Shown here: piece after piece, positions 23,111 through 31,117 of the stretch
Position numbering within the stretch: the first letter of the stretch is position 1
Layout of the letters: every line of letters starts with the position of its first letter
Source of the DNA: Acidobacteriota bacterium
GTDB taxonomy: Bacteria; Acidobacteriota; Polarisedimenticolia; J045
Direction of reading: 5' to 3'
DNA: 42,687 bases
NCBI GenBank assembly: GCA_030949985.1
Contig: JAUZRX010000019.1
Span: 1 to 42,687 of the forward strand
The notes under the pieces: model-generated
What the model saw: only the letters and a program-made list of their open reading frames with translations
What the model was told of the DNA's origin: nothing
The model's database searches: none
Translations under genes and position numbers: made by a program

Positions 23111-25681
23111 GTGAAGAAGACCGCCCGGCCCGGTGGCTCTCGACGCCGCCAGAGCAGCGAGGACGCCATTCTCGATTTCTTACCCGGGGTCTTCTACCGC
23201 CTCGGCACCGGCAAGACCGACACCTACTCCGAAGGTATCGATACGCTGACCGGGTACGACGGCGAGCGCCTCCTGGCCGGCCGCCCTCCACTGCTCGATC
23301 TGGTCCATCCGGACGACCGGCAGCGGGTGGAGGCCGAGCTGAAACGCGCGGCCCGGCAACGCCGCGGCTATCACCTGCGCTTCCGCCTGCTTTCCCGTTC
23401 CGGCCAGGTGCATCACGTCAGTGACCGGGGGTGCTACAGCGAGACGAACTCCGGTGCGGTCTACCGGGAGGGGCTGCTGGTCGACGAGTCCGAATCGATC
23501 TGGGCCCAGCAGACCATCAACCAGCACGCGGACAGCCTGGCCGCCCTGGCCGAACAGAAGGGTTTTTCCATGCGGTTGCTGCAGGCGGTTACGGCGGCCT
23601 GCGAACTCTTCGTACTGGCGCGCAGCGAGAAGGGGGTGCTGGAGGTGGCCGCGGAGGCTCTCTCCCGGCGCTGCTCGCAGCCCTACGCGGCGGTCTTTCT
23701 GGTCCAGGACCGGCCTCCTGCGGCGGGTTTCTCGCCGACCGGCCTGCCGCGGGTGGTGGAGGAAGCGGCGCGTGCGGGCCGGGCGGCGGACCAGGGTGGG
23801 CATCCCGCAACCTGTCCGGAGCTGCTCGAGAAGATCCTTCCCCGGGTTCTGACCCGGGTCGAGAGTGTGGCGCTGCGGGAGCCCGGTCTTCCGGGCAGTG
23901 AATCCTGGCGGCGGGAGTGGGAGATCCGTTCGGCGGTCGCCGTTCCGCTGCTCTACCAGGGACAGTCCACGGGGGCTTTGTTCATGGCTTCCGATCGCGA
24001 GGACCTGGAACCGGCGCGGCCCGCGATCGAGTTGCTCGCCCGGCAGGTGGTGGCGGCCTTGATCGCCGTGCGTCGGGGGCGGCAACTCGAAACCGAGGCC
24101 CGTCGCCAGGCCGTGGAAATCCGTCGCCTCGAGGAAGTGCGCGAGGATCTGGATTCGGCGCGGCGGGAAGCCGAGGAGCGCAGCCGGCGCAAGAGCCGCT
24201 ACCTGGCCCACCTGAGTCACGAGATTCGCACGCCACTCAACGGCATCCTCGGGATGGCTTCCCTGCTGGCCGAGGGCTCCCTCGACGCCGAGCAGCAGGA
24301 TGCCCTGGAGACGCTGCGGGGCTGCGCCGATTCCCTGCTGGAACTGCTCGACCAGGTCCTCGAACTCAGCCGTTCCAAGGCGGGGGCGCTGAGCGTCGAT
24401 CCGTCGCCCTGCGACATCGTCGACCCGGCCGAGGGCGCGGTGGCCACCCTCCTCGGACCCGCGCGGGGCAAGGGCCTGCGGATCGAGCTGGTGTTGGAGG
24501 ACGATCTGCCCGGGCAGGTGCTGGTCGATGCCTGCCGCGTACGCCAGATCCTGGTCAATCTTCTGGGCAACGCGGTGAAATTCACCGACCAGGGGCGCGT
24601 CGTTCTACGGGTGGGCAAGGCGGCCGGACCGGCGGGCGAGGACGAACTGCGCCTGCTGGTGGAAGACACGGGTTGCGGTATTCCTCCCGGCCATCTCGAA
24701 CGCGTCTTCGAGCCTTTCGAGCAGACCGAAGAGGGGCGTCGTCGGCAGGGGACCGGGTTGGGGCTGGCCATTTGCCGGGAATTGGCGGCCGCCATGGGCG
24801 GCGAGCTGCAGGCGGAAAGCCGGCTCGGGGAAGGAAGCCGCTTCTGGCTCCAGATCCCTCTGCGTGGTGAGCCGGCCTCGCCGTCCGCACGGCTCCACGC
24901 CGCTTCGGGAACGCTGCTCTACGCCAGCTCGGATCGCCTGACCCGGGAAGTGGTCTCCGGCCTGGCCTGGCGCGTGGGCGCGCGTTGCACGCGGATCCCC
25001 CGGCTCGACGCCTTCGAGGCCACGCTCGGAGAGCTGCGCGGGGCCGGCCGTCGGGCGCGCGTGGCGCTGGTCGACGGCTTCTTCGAGGGCGCGGAGTCTC
25101 TGGCGCGAGCGGCCCGCCGTCAACGCCTGTCCCCCTGGCTGCTGTGGACCGACCCCCGAGCCGGGGCTCCCGGGAGGGAAGGGATCTGGGACGGGGTCGT
25201 GCGCACGCCGCTGCTTCGGGGCCATCTGGAGCGATTGTTGGCCGGGGAGGGGGGGCGAGACCCGGACAGCGGTCCGGTCGCGGAGGCCCGGTTGGCAGGG
25301 GTCCGGGTGCTGGTGGTCGACGATGACGCCGTCTCCCGCAAGCTGATCAGCCGCCTTCTGGAACAGGTCGATGCCGAGGTGGTGGTGGCCGGCGATGCGG
25401 CGGAGGCACGCCGCCTCTTCGCCGACGGGGCGTTCGGGCTGGTTCTGGCGGATTGGAACCTGCCCGATTCGGAGCCCGGCGCGCTGGCCTCCGAGCTGCG
25501 GGAGATCGACCGTCGGGCGGGCCGCAGAAGGACTCCCATGGTGCTCTGCAGCGCAGACGAGGTGGAACGGGAAGCCTGGGCCGCGGCGGGCCTCGACGAC
25601 GCCCTGTCCAAGCCCATCACGGCGCAGCGGCTCTACGAGACGGCGGCCGCGTGGGCGGCGGAGACGATCGGCGTCGGTTGA
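23111..25681 (+). CDS. Hybrid sensor histidine kinase (PAS-GAF-HisKA-HATPase-REC)
   Basis: This 856-residue protein has no membrane segments and so is probably a cytoplasmic sensor. A PAS domain (about 15-130, LVHPDDR motif) and a GAF-like domain (about 150-330) lead into a coiled coil and the dimerisation domain with phosphorylated His370 in LSHEIRTPLNG. The ATPase domain has N487 in LLGNAVKFTDQG, DTGCGIPP and the G-box GTGLGLAI (G547). A receiver-like segment without acidic pocket (600-715) is followed by a true receiver with D737-D739 and acceptor D781 in LADWNLPD and Lys in LSKPIT. The BarA-like order suggests a multistep phosphorelay, but no Hpt domain or partner regulator is in the window. 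Start is GTG 23111 after GGGAGG. Confidence 0.92.
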   Translation: MKKTARPGGSRRRQSSEDAILDFLPGVFYRLGTGKTDTYSEGIDTLTGYDGERLLAGRPPLLDLVHPDDRQRVEAELKRAARQRRGYHLRFRLLSRSGQVHHVSDRGCYSETNSGAVYREGLLVDESESIWAQQTINQHADSLAALAEQKGFSMRLLQAVTAACELFVLARSEKGVLEVAAEALSRRCSQPYAAVFLVQDRPPAAGFSPTGLPRVVEEAARAGRAADQGGHPATCPELLEKILPRVLTRVESVALREPGLPGSESWRREWEIRSAVAVPLLYQGQSTGALFMASDREDLEPARPAIELLARQVVAALIAVRRGRQLETEARRQAVEIRRLEEVREDLDSARREAEERSRRKSRYLAHLSHEIRTPLNGILGMASLLAEGSLDAEQQDALETLRGCADSLLELLDQVLELSRSKAGALSVDPSPCDIVDPAEGAVATLLGPARGKGLRIELVLEDDLPGQVLVDACRVRQILVNLLGNAVKFTDQGRVVLRVGKAAGPAGEDELRLLVEDTGCGIPPGHLERVFEPFEQTEEGRRRQGTGLGLAICRELAAAMGGELQAESRLGEGSRFWLQIPLRGEPASPSARLHAASGTLLYASSDRLTREVVSGLAWRVGARCTRIPRLDAFEATLGELRGAGRRARVALVDGFFEGAESLARAARRQRLSPWLLWTDPRAGAPGREGIWDGVVRTPLLRGHLERLLAGEGGRDPDSGPVAEARLAGVRVLVVDDDAVSRKLISRLLEQVDAEVVVAGDAAEARRLFADGAFGLVLADWNLPDSEPGALASELREIDRRAGRRRTPMVLCSADEVEREAWAAAGLDDALSKPITAQRLYETAAAWAAETIGVG

Positions 25682-25703
25682 TCGGGTTTGGAGGGGGGGA
25701 AGC

Positions 25704-25778
25704 TGGCAGGGCTACGGGGATTCGAACCCCGGTTTCATGGCTGAGAACCACGCGTCCTAACCCCTAGACGATAGCCCC
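25704..25778 (-). tRNA. tRNA-Glu (CTC)
   Basis: The cloverleaf is complete: acceptor GGGGCTA with TAGCCCT, a D-arm, anticodon stem CGTGG/CCATG with loop TTCTCAG (anticodon CTC, reading GAG), a T-arm around GGTTCGAATCC, and an encoded CCA. GAG should be a major Glu codon in this GC-rich genome. Confidence 0.95.
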
Positions 25779-25808
25779 GCCTGGGCCGTCCGTCGGACGG
25801 TGCGGCAG

Positions 25809-25836
25809 ATTATAGAGGGCGCCCGGCGGGTGTCAA
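25809..25836 (-). promoter_or_regulatory. Consensus sigma-70 promoter of tRNA-Glu
   Basis: On the minus strand a perfect TTGACA (25836-25831) and a perfect TATAAT (25814-25809) are 16 bases apart, 30 bases before the tRNA. Confidence 0.85.
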
Positions 25837-25917
25837 ACCCGGCTGTGGCGGTGCTATTCTTCGGCGGGGACGCGAGGACCGGCCCGGGGGCGACCCCCGC
25901 AGGAGGGAGGCAGCGGC

Positions 25918-26628
25918 ATGAGCGACTTCCCGAGAGAGGAACACGCCCGTTTCGAGGAGTCTCCCCTCACGCGCAGCGAGTACATCCAGGCGATGGTTCA
26001 CTTCTACCGGGGCGAGATGAATCGCTCCAACGTCTGGCGCCAGCGACTGGACAACACCACCAACTGGGCCGTGGTGACCTCGGCGGCGATCATCACGTTC
26101 TCCTTTTCCGAGCCCTCCCAGACGCACCTTTTGCTGGTGGTCTGCAATTTCCTGATCCTCGGTTATCTTTTCATCGAGGCGCGGCGCTTTCGTTACTTCT
26201 CGGTCTACCGCGCCCGGGTCCGGATGCTCGAGGAGAATTTCATTCTGCCCATCGTCACCCGGAACCTGGTCTCCCCCAAGCCCGACTGGCGGGAGTTCGT
26301 GGCGATGGACCTGGACGTTCCCAAGTTCAAGTCCACGCTGGTGGAGTCGCTGGCCCTGCGGGTGCGCTACAACTATTTCTGGATCTTCTCGACGCTCTTT
26401 CTCGCCTGGTTGCTGAAGGTCTGGCTGCATCCGGAGCCGTCGCTCTCCTTCGCCGCCTTCTACGAGCACATGGCCGCGCCGCCCCTGCCGGGGTGGGCGG
26501 TCCTGGCCGTGGCCGCGTCGTTCTACCTGGTGATGACGCTTCTTTTCCTGCAGGCCGGGCGCGTGCCCGCCACCAGCGAGGACGAGGTTCACGGCTACGA
26601 GGCCGACCGATCCCACTGGAAGCTGTAG
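25918..26628 (+). CDS. DUF2270-type integral membrane protein
   Basis: This 236-residue protein has a soluble N-terminus with EYIQAMVHFYRGEMNRSNVWRQRLD and two closely spaced membrane segments (about 48-85, TNWAVVTSAAIITFSFS and LLLVVCNFLILGYLF). A soluble middle carries RMLEENFILP and LVSPKPDWRE, and two further membrane segments lie near 150-165 and 195-215. The pattern and motifs match DUF2270, a family of predicted membrane proteins of unknown function. GGAGGGAGG precedes the ATG. It stands alone, divergent from tRNA-Glu. Confidence 0.85.
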   Translation: MSDFPREEHARFEESPLTRSEYIQAMVHFYRGEMNRSNVWRQRLDNTTNWAVVTSAAIITFSFSEPSQTHLLLVVCNFLILGYLFIEARRFRYFSVYRARVRMLEENFILPIVTRNLVSPKPDWREFVAMDLDVPKFKSTLVESLALRVRYNYFWIFSTLFLAWLLKVWLHPEPSLSFAAFYEHMAAPPLPGWAVLAVAASFYLVMTLLFLQAGRVPATSEDEVHGYEADRSHWKL

Positions 26629-26658
26629 CGGACCGTGGCGGGGCCGGGTCGGTCCCCG

Positions 26659-27387
26659 CTACGGAGCGTCGGTCATGCTCTCGAGGGTCAGCGGGCCGCC
26701 TTGATAGCCTTCCGGGACACTGTAGAGGCCCGCGGGAGGGTCGAGCTGCTCGACACTCCGGACCTCTTCGATGGTGCGGGATTTCGAACCCATGTACTCG
26801 GTGACGGTTTCCTGGTAGACCCGGTAGCCCCGGATTTTGCTCATCTCCTCGACGAGCCGATCGAGTTCTGTCTGCATGACGAAGAGGGTGGCCGTCAGCA
26901 TCCGGGTCGCGGCGGCCGGCAGGGGAATCTGCTCGGAGGCCCAGATCACCGAGTGGGCCTTGAAAGTCGCCGAGCTCATTTCCATGTCGTAACGACGGCA
27001 GTCGAAGCCGGAGATCTTCTTGGTCTCCGAGCCGGGAGTGACGTGGACCTCGATCTTCATCCTGTCGATCATCGGTTCGATCATCGGCCACATGGGGTCG
27101 GGCACGATGTTTTTCAGGCTGATCGGCAGGTCCGTCACGCTGTAACGGCGTTCCTCGGGGTGGAGAATGTAGAACCGCTGCTCGTCGAGCCGGATCAGCA
27201 TCACCTTCTTGCCCAGATCCGTGCGCAGCCGGTCTTCGCCCAGCCAGAGGGTGACGGTCTCTTCCCGGGCGGGCTCGCTGTGCCCCATCACTTCGGAGGC
27301 CTCCGTGCGCCGGACTTCGACGATCTTGGTGTCGGCCAGGGTCGGCGCGGCGAGGATGGCGGCGAGCAGGAGGGCGGGCATCTTCAT
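26659..27387 (-). CDS. Exported DUF4412-like protein
   Basis: This 242-residue protein has a signal peptide (MKMPALLLAAILAAPTLA). The mature part resembles DUF4412/LolA-like proteins: VTLWLGEDRLRTDLGKKVMLIRLDEQRFYILHPEERRYS, then TKKISGFDCRRYDM and VIWASEQI. Such proteins have a half-barrel fold and are suspected to bind hydrophobic ligands in the periplasm, but no function is proven. AAGGAAG supports ATG 27387, although the frame is open 47 codons upstream. It is convergent with the DUF2270 gene (30 bases apart) and divergent from the rhodanese gene. Confidence 0.75.
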   Translation of the reverse strand: MKMPALLLAAILAAPTLADTKIVEVRRTEASEVMGHSEPAREETVTLWLGEDRLRTDLGKKVMLIRLDEQRFYILHPEERRYSVTDLPISLKNIVPDPMWPMIEPMIDRMKIEVHVTPGSETKKISGFDCRRYDMEMSSATFKAHSVIWASEQIPLPAAATRMLTATLFVMQTELDRLVEEMSKIRGYRVYQETVTEYMGSKSRTIEEVRSVEQLDPPAGLYSVPEGYQGGPLTLESMTDAP

Positions 27388-27537
27388 CGTCACTTCCTTC
27401 CGGCCCCGCGCTGGGGGCCTTGTGATGCTGCCATGGCCCTCTCGCCGCGGCCAGCGGCCGGCGGCGAGAAGGGGCGCGTCCCGAGCCCGCCGCGGGGGGG
27501 GCTGTCCTGCGCGGGTTCGTCGGGACATACTGGGGCC

Positions 27538-28428
27538 ATGAAGACATCGGTCCTGGTTCTCGCCGTGCTCTTACTGGGGGTCTCCTGCGGGAAAAAGGCG
27601 GAAAAAGCCGAAAGCCTTCCGCCGCTTCCGCCCTTGCGGCACTTCGTCGGCGCGGCTCTGCTGCGGCAGCATCTCGAACGGGGACACGCCCTGCTCATAC
27701 TCGACATCCGGCGCGAGGCGGACTACGCGGCGGGCCATTTGCCCGGCGCGGTCAACCTGCCCCTGGCCGAAGTGCGGCCGGATCCCACCGGGCGCCTGCC
27801 GGCGGCGCGACGCCGGAAGATCGGGGAGGCGCTCCGCCGGGCGGGAGTCCGTCCCGGGCTACCGGTCGTGATCACCGGCGGCGCGGGGCGAGGGGGGTTT
27901 CTCGACGCGGCCCTGGCTTGCTGGGTGATGGCCCTGGGAGGTGTCTCCGACTGCCACGTTCTCGAGGGCGGAACATCCGCCTGGGCGGTGCTGGGAGGAA
28001 GCCTGGTCACCGATCGCTTCGCCCCGCTCCGGGTGGAGGGGGCCACCGCGGAGATCCCCATCGATCCGCCGGCTCTCGCCGACATCGACGGGATCCGCGA
28101 GGCGACGGCTTCTCCCGACACGGCCCTGGTGGACGTTCGCGAGCAGGCTTCCGAGCGCATACCCGGGGCCTACGTCTTGCCCCTCTTGCGGGCGATCGAC
28201 AGCCGGGGGCGGGTCGATCGCAAGATGCTGGACGATCTGCTCGCCGGTTCGGGGGTACTGGCCGAGGCGGCGGCGATCGTGATGGGCGAAGGCATGGAGG
28301 ACGGGGCCGCCGGCTGGCTGCTGCTCTCCCGCGGGGGAGGGCTGGCCGGGGCGAAGCTTTTCCCGGGCGGGGTCAGGCGCTACCGGACCTTCCCCGGTCT
28401 GCCCCTGGCCCCCGCCGGCGCCGAGTAG
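27538..28428 (+). CDS. Lipoprotein with two degenerate rhodanese domains
   Basis: This 296-residue protein carries a lipobox LGVSC (C17) and two rhodanese-like domains. The first (about 40-155) has LLILDIRREADYAAGHLPGA; the second (about 175-285) has TALVDVREQASERIPGAYV. In active sulfurtransferases the catalytic Cys opens a six-residue loop after VVxYC; here the first loop is VVITGGAGRGG and the second AAIVMGEGMEDG, both without cysteine. It is therefore probably a binding or scaffolding protein anchored to an envelope membrane rather than a sulfurtransferase. The ribosome binding site is weak. Neighbours give no clear functional link. Confidence 0.82.
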   Translation: MKTSVLVLAVLLLGVSCGKKAEKAESLPPLPPLRHFVGAALLRQHLERGHALLILDIRREADYAAGHLPGAVNLPLAEVRPDPTGRLPAARRRKIGEALRRAGVRPGLPVVITGGAGRGGFLDAALACWVMALGGVSDCHVLEGGTSAWAVLGGSLVTDRFAPLRVEGATAEIPIDPPALADIDGIREATASPDTALVDVREQASERIPGAYVLPLLRAIDSRGRVDRKMLDDLLAGSGVLAEAAAIVMGEGMEDGAAGWLLLSRGGGLAGAKLFPGGVRRYRTFPGLPLAPAGAE

Positions 28429-28464
28429 GGCGTCTTCCCTCATGACTTCCGGTCGGGCTTTTTC

Positions 28465-28491
28465 TTGACGACCCGCCGGTCGACCCTTAAT
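28465..28491 (+). promoter_or_regulatory. Likely promoter of the tRNA-Gln pair
   Basis: TTGACG (28465-28470) with CTTAAT (28486-28491), 15 bases apart, lies just before the first tRNA-Gln. Spacing is short, but the AT-rich -10 is distinct in this GC-rich context. Confidence 0.45.
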
Positions 28492-28505
28492 CTTTGGCCC
28501 CGCGC

Positions 28506-28579
28506 TGGGGAGTCGTCCAATGGCAGGACATGCGGCTCTGGACCGTAGAATCGGGGTTCGAATCCCTGCTCCCCAGCCA
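28506..28579 (+). tRNA. tRNA-Gln (CTG)
   Basis: The acceptor TGGGGAG pairs with CTCCCCA, the discriminator is G and CCA is encoded. Anticodon stem TGCGG/CCGTA carries loop CTCTGGA, giving anticodon CTG (codon CAG). The T-arm GGTTCGAATCC is canonical. It lies 114 bases before a second tRNA-Gln. Confidence 0.95.
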
Positions 28580-28693
28580 CTTCCCTCTCGGATGATCGTC
28601 CAGTACGATGCGCGCGGCCCCGGGCTCGCTGCCGGGGGAGCCGGTGTGCCGGGCCCGGGTTCCGGGCTGGCCGTCTCGGTCCGAGGTTCCCGC

Positions 28694-28767
28694 TGGGGAG
28701 TCGTTCAATGGTAGGACAACGGTCTTTGGAACCGTGAATCGGGGTTCGAATCCCTGCTCCCCAGCCA
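28694..28767 (+). tRNA. tRNA-Gln (TTG)
   Basis: Acceptor and T-arm are identical to the preceding tRNA-Gln. The anticodon stem ACGGT/ACCGT and loop CTTTGGA give anticodon TTG (codon CAA). CCA is encoded. The two genes are probably one tandem duplication now covering both Gln codons. Confidence 0.95.
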
Positions 28768-28777
28768 ACCTCCGGCC

Positions 28778-30130
28778 TCAGTCCACGTAGCCCAGGGCCC
28801 GCAGGGCGTCGAGGGCCTCCCCGTCCAGTGGCTGCCGCTCGCTCTCCAGGGCCAGGGTCTGGTGCTCGCGACGCACCGCCCGCATCTTCTCCCGCAGGCG
28901 GCGAAGCCGGTCGGGCCGGGCGGGGCCCAGATCGTGTTGCTCGAAGGGGTCCTGCCGGACGTCGAAAAGGTAGCTCGCATCCCGCCGGTTCAGCTTGTCC
29001 TCCACGATGTGCAGGACCTTGAGCGGGCCTTCCCGGTAGGCGAAGGTGATGCCCTTGGAGGGATAGACCAGTTCGCTGTAGGCCCAGCTCCAGCCTCCCG
29101 CCGCGTCGCCGTTCCGGGCCAGCCTCCAGAAGGAGCGGCCCTGGGGGGCGAACTGGCGGGGAGCCGGCAGGCCGGCGGCTTCGAGCAGGGTGGGGGCCAG
29201 GTCGGTCAGAGAGACCAGTGCGTCGCGGTGCCCCGGGGCCAGGCCGGGGGCCCAAAGGACCAGGGGCACTCGCACGCACTCCTCGAACACCGTCACTCCG
29301 TGTCCCGTAAAGCCGTGCTCGTGGAACTCTTCACCATGGTCGGAAGTCAGCACCACGATGCTGCGCTCGAGCAGGCCACGCTGCTCGAGCAGGTCGAGCC
29401 AGCCCCCGAGGATGCGGTCGGTGTAGTGCACCTCGCCGTCGTAGCGTCCGCGGGCCCGGGTGCCGAAGAGCAGGTCTTCCACCGGGGGCATGTAGGGATA
29501 GTGGGGATCGGTGGTGTGGATGTAGGCGAAGAAGGGACGGGGATCGTCCGCGGCCAGAAAGCGGCGGACTTCGTCGTCGATGGCTCCCACCGGCACGTAG
29601 TTGAGTTTGCCGGGAACGTCCGGGGGGGAGTCGACCTTCTTGTCGAAGAAGCGGAAGGTGTCGAAGCCCTGGCCGGTGCCGAACTGCGGGTGCACGGCGA
29701 AGTTGGTGACGAAGGCCTGGGTGCGGTAGCCCCCGGCGCGAAAGACCTCGGCCAGGGTCATGGCCTGCTCGGGCAGCACGTGATCCTTGTCCTGGACGCC
29801 GTGGGCCGCGGGGTAGAGGCCGGTGAAGAGGCTGACCACCGCGGGGCGGGTCCAGCCCGCCGGCGTGGTCGCCTGCCGGAAGACCACCCCGCGGCGGGCC
29901 CAGCGGTCCAGCTTGGGCGAGGTGTCTCGCGGGCAACCGCCGAAGCCCAGGGCGTCGGCCCGCAGAGTATCGACCAGCAGGACGATCACGTTGGGTCGGA
30001 CCGGCATGGAGGACGCGGGCCCGGTCGGCGTTCTTCCGTCGCCGCAGGCGGCCATCGAGGCGGCCGCGATCAGCAGCGTCCAGCGTGCTGGGCTCCGCAG
30101 CGGGTCCCGGATCGAAAAAAGGCTCGTCAT
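28778..30130 (-). CDS. Sulfatase-fold lipoprotein (alkaline phosphatase superfamily)
   Basis: This 450-residue protein has a lipobox-like SMAAC (C29) and a sulfatase/phosphoryl-transferase fold: metal-binding D54 in VLLVDTLRAD, the nucleophile region AGWTRPAVVSLFTGLYP (about 91-107), TTDPHYPY, and metal ligands in LTSDHGEEFHEHG. True sulfatases have C/S-x-P-x-R with formylglycine at the first position. Here the position carries T94, so a phosphoester- or phosphoglycerol-type transfer, or another ester hydrolysis, is at least as likely as sulfate removal. GAGG precedes the ATG. It is convergent with the tRNA-Gln genes and divergent from the histone-like gene. Confidence 0.85.
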   Translation of the reverse strand: MTSLFSIRDPLRSPARWTLLIAAASMAACGDGRTPTGPASSMPVRPNVIVLLVDTLRADALGFGGCPRDTSPKLDRWARRGVVFRQATTPAGWTRPAVVSLFTGLYPAAHGVQDKDHVLPEQAMTLAEVFRAGGYRTQAFVTNFAVHPQFGTGQGFDTFRFFDKKVDSPPDVPGKLNYVPVGAIDDEVRRFLAADDPRPFFAYIHTTDPHYPYMPPVEDLLFGTRARGRYDGEVHYTDRILGGWLDLLEQRGLLERSIVVLTSDHGEEFHEHGFTGHGVTVFEECVRVPLVLWAPGLAPGHRDALVSLTDLAPTLLEAAGLPAPRQFAPQGRSFWRLARNGDAAGGWSWAYSELVYPSKGITFAYREGPLKVLHIVEDKLNRRDASYLFDVRQDPFEQHDLGPARPDRLRRLREKMRAVRREHQTLALESERQPLDGEALDALRALGYVD

Positions 30131-30167
30131 CGTTCATCCTCGGCCACCCTGAACGAGGCGGCTCTGC

Positions 30168-30173
30168 TATATT
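30168..30173 (+). promoter_or_regulatory. Possible -10 element of the histone-like gene
   Basis: TATATT lies 46 bases before the ATG of the Lys-rich protein gene; no good -35 is visible. Confidence 0.3.
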
Positions 30174-30218
30174 ACGGCTCCTTCGGGGCAAAGCCGTCCC
30201 CAGGGAGGAAAGCTGATC

Positions 30219-30773
30219 ATGGCCCGAGCCAAGAAGAAGACCGTCCGCAAGAAGGCCGCCTCAGCCTCATCCGCCCGGAAGAAGGCGGCGACGAAGAAGG
30301 CGACCCGGAAGAAGGGTGTCCGGAAAGCCACGGCCAAGAAGAAGGTCGCCAAGAAGAAGGTGGCCAAGAAAAAGGTCGCCAAGAAGAAGTTGGCGAAGAA
30401 GAAGGTGGCCAAGAAGAAGGTGGCGAAGAAGACGACGAAGCGGAAAGCCACCCGCAAGGCCGCCGCGAAAAAGAAGGTGGTGAAGAAGAAGGCCGCCGGG
30501 AAAAAGTCCGGGACGCCCGCCGGGAAGAAGACCAAGGCCCCGGCCGGCCCGAAAAAGAAGGCCACCCGCAGGAAGGCCTCCGCGGTGACCATGAAGAAGG
30601 CTGCGGCGGTGGCGGCTCCTGACGCCCAGGCCCGCACCACCATACGGCGCAGCGCGACGCCCTCGGCGCCCATCGGCGGGCAAGCGCCGGCGCCGGCGGT
30701 GGTCCGCCCCCAGGCGGCGGCGGCGCTCAGGCCCTCGGCTTCCACCGTGATTCGCCGGATCCGGGATCACTAG
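30219..30773 (+). CDS. Histone H1-like Lys/Ala-rich DNA-binding protein
   Basis: This 184-residue, highly basic protein resembles the C-terminal tail of histone H1 and bacterial counterparts such as chlamydial HC2 and Pseudomonas AlgP. It starts MARAKKKTVRKKAASASS, then has six five-residue units of the AKKKV type (residues 39-68), more KKAA/TRKA stretches, and an Ala/Pro-rich C-terminus (VVRPQAAAALRPSAS). Such proteins neutralise DNA charge and compact the nucleoid or affect transcription broadly; no folded domain is seen. A strong GGGAGGA lies before the ATG. Codon use is Lys-AAG dominated, which gives the gene a local purine skew. Confidence 0.9.
   Translation: MARAKKKTVRKKAASASSARKKAATKKATRKKGVRKATAKKKVAKKKVAKKKVAKKKLAKKKVAKKKVAKKTTKRKATRKAAAKKKVVKKKAAGKKSGTPAGKKTKAPAGPKKKATRRKASAVTMKKAAAVAAPDAQARTTIRRSATPSAPIGGQAPAPAVVRPQAAAALRPSASTVIRRIRDH
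30333..30422 (+). repeat. Six 15-bp tandem units inside the histone-like gene
   Basis: Six consecutive units of GCC-AAG-AAG-AAG-GTG, differing only at a few bases, encode A-K-K-K-V/L. The next unit has diverged to GCG-AAG-AAG-ACG-ACG. In-frame unit length allows copy-number change without frameshift. Confidence 0.9.
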
Positions 30774-30923
30774 CCGCCCGTCGGCAAGGTTCTGTCGATC
30801 CGGGGGCTGGGATTTCATGCCCGTGCTCCCGGCGGGAGTTCGGTGTCCCGGGCGGGAGGGGGCTTTTTCGGCGGCCTGCCGGCCCGTCTCCCGGCGGCAG
30901 GCCGCAGAAGCGCTGCAGAAGCA

Positions 30924-30952
30924 TTGACAGCCCCTCGGGCTGCCGCTAGGAT
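30924..30952 (+). promoter_or_regulatory. Sigma-70 promoter of tRNA-Ala
   Basis: Perfect TTGACA (30924-30929), 17-base spacer, TAGGAT (30947-30952), 41 bases before the tRNA. Confidence 0.75.
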
Positions 30953-30993
30953 GCACCGTCCCGGCGCCCCCCGGCGTCGGAACCGTCCGGCAT

Positions 30994-31069
30994 GGGGCCG
31001 TAGCTCAGCTGGGAGAGCGCGTGACTGGCAGTCACGAGGTCAGGGGTTCGATCCCCCTCGGCTCCACCA
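30994..31069 (+). tRNA. tRNA-Ala (GGC)
   Basis: Acceptor GGGGCCG pairs with CGGCTCC, the D-arm is AGCTCAGCTGGGAGAGC, and the anticodon stem CGTGA/TCACG has loop CTGGCAG (anticodon GGC, codon GCC). The T-arm is GGTTCGATCC and CCA is encoded. Confidence 0.96.
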
Positions 31070-31117
31070 TCCGAAGCGCGAAATCGACTGCTCGATCGAC
31101 TGCGCCAGGCGCGGGCC

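Noticed and set aside
28506-28767. Direct repeat that could be an integration attachment site
   Set aside because: The repeated sequence is two intact tRNA-Gln genes with different anticodons; no integrase or foreign block is nearby.
30333-30422. Short regular repeats as a CRISPR array
   Set aside because: Units are contiguous 15-mers without spacers and code for KKKVA in a Lys-rich protein.
30872-30904. A perfect 10-bp hairpin as a terminator
   Set aside because: Neither strand has a T-tract after the stem; its role is unclear.
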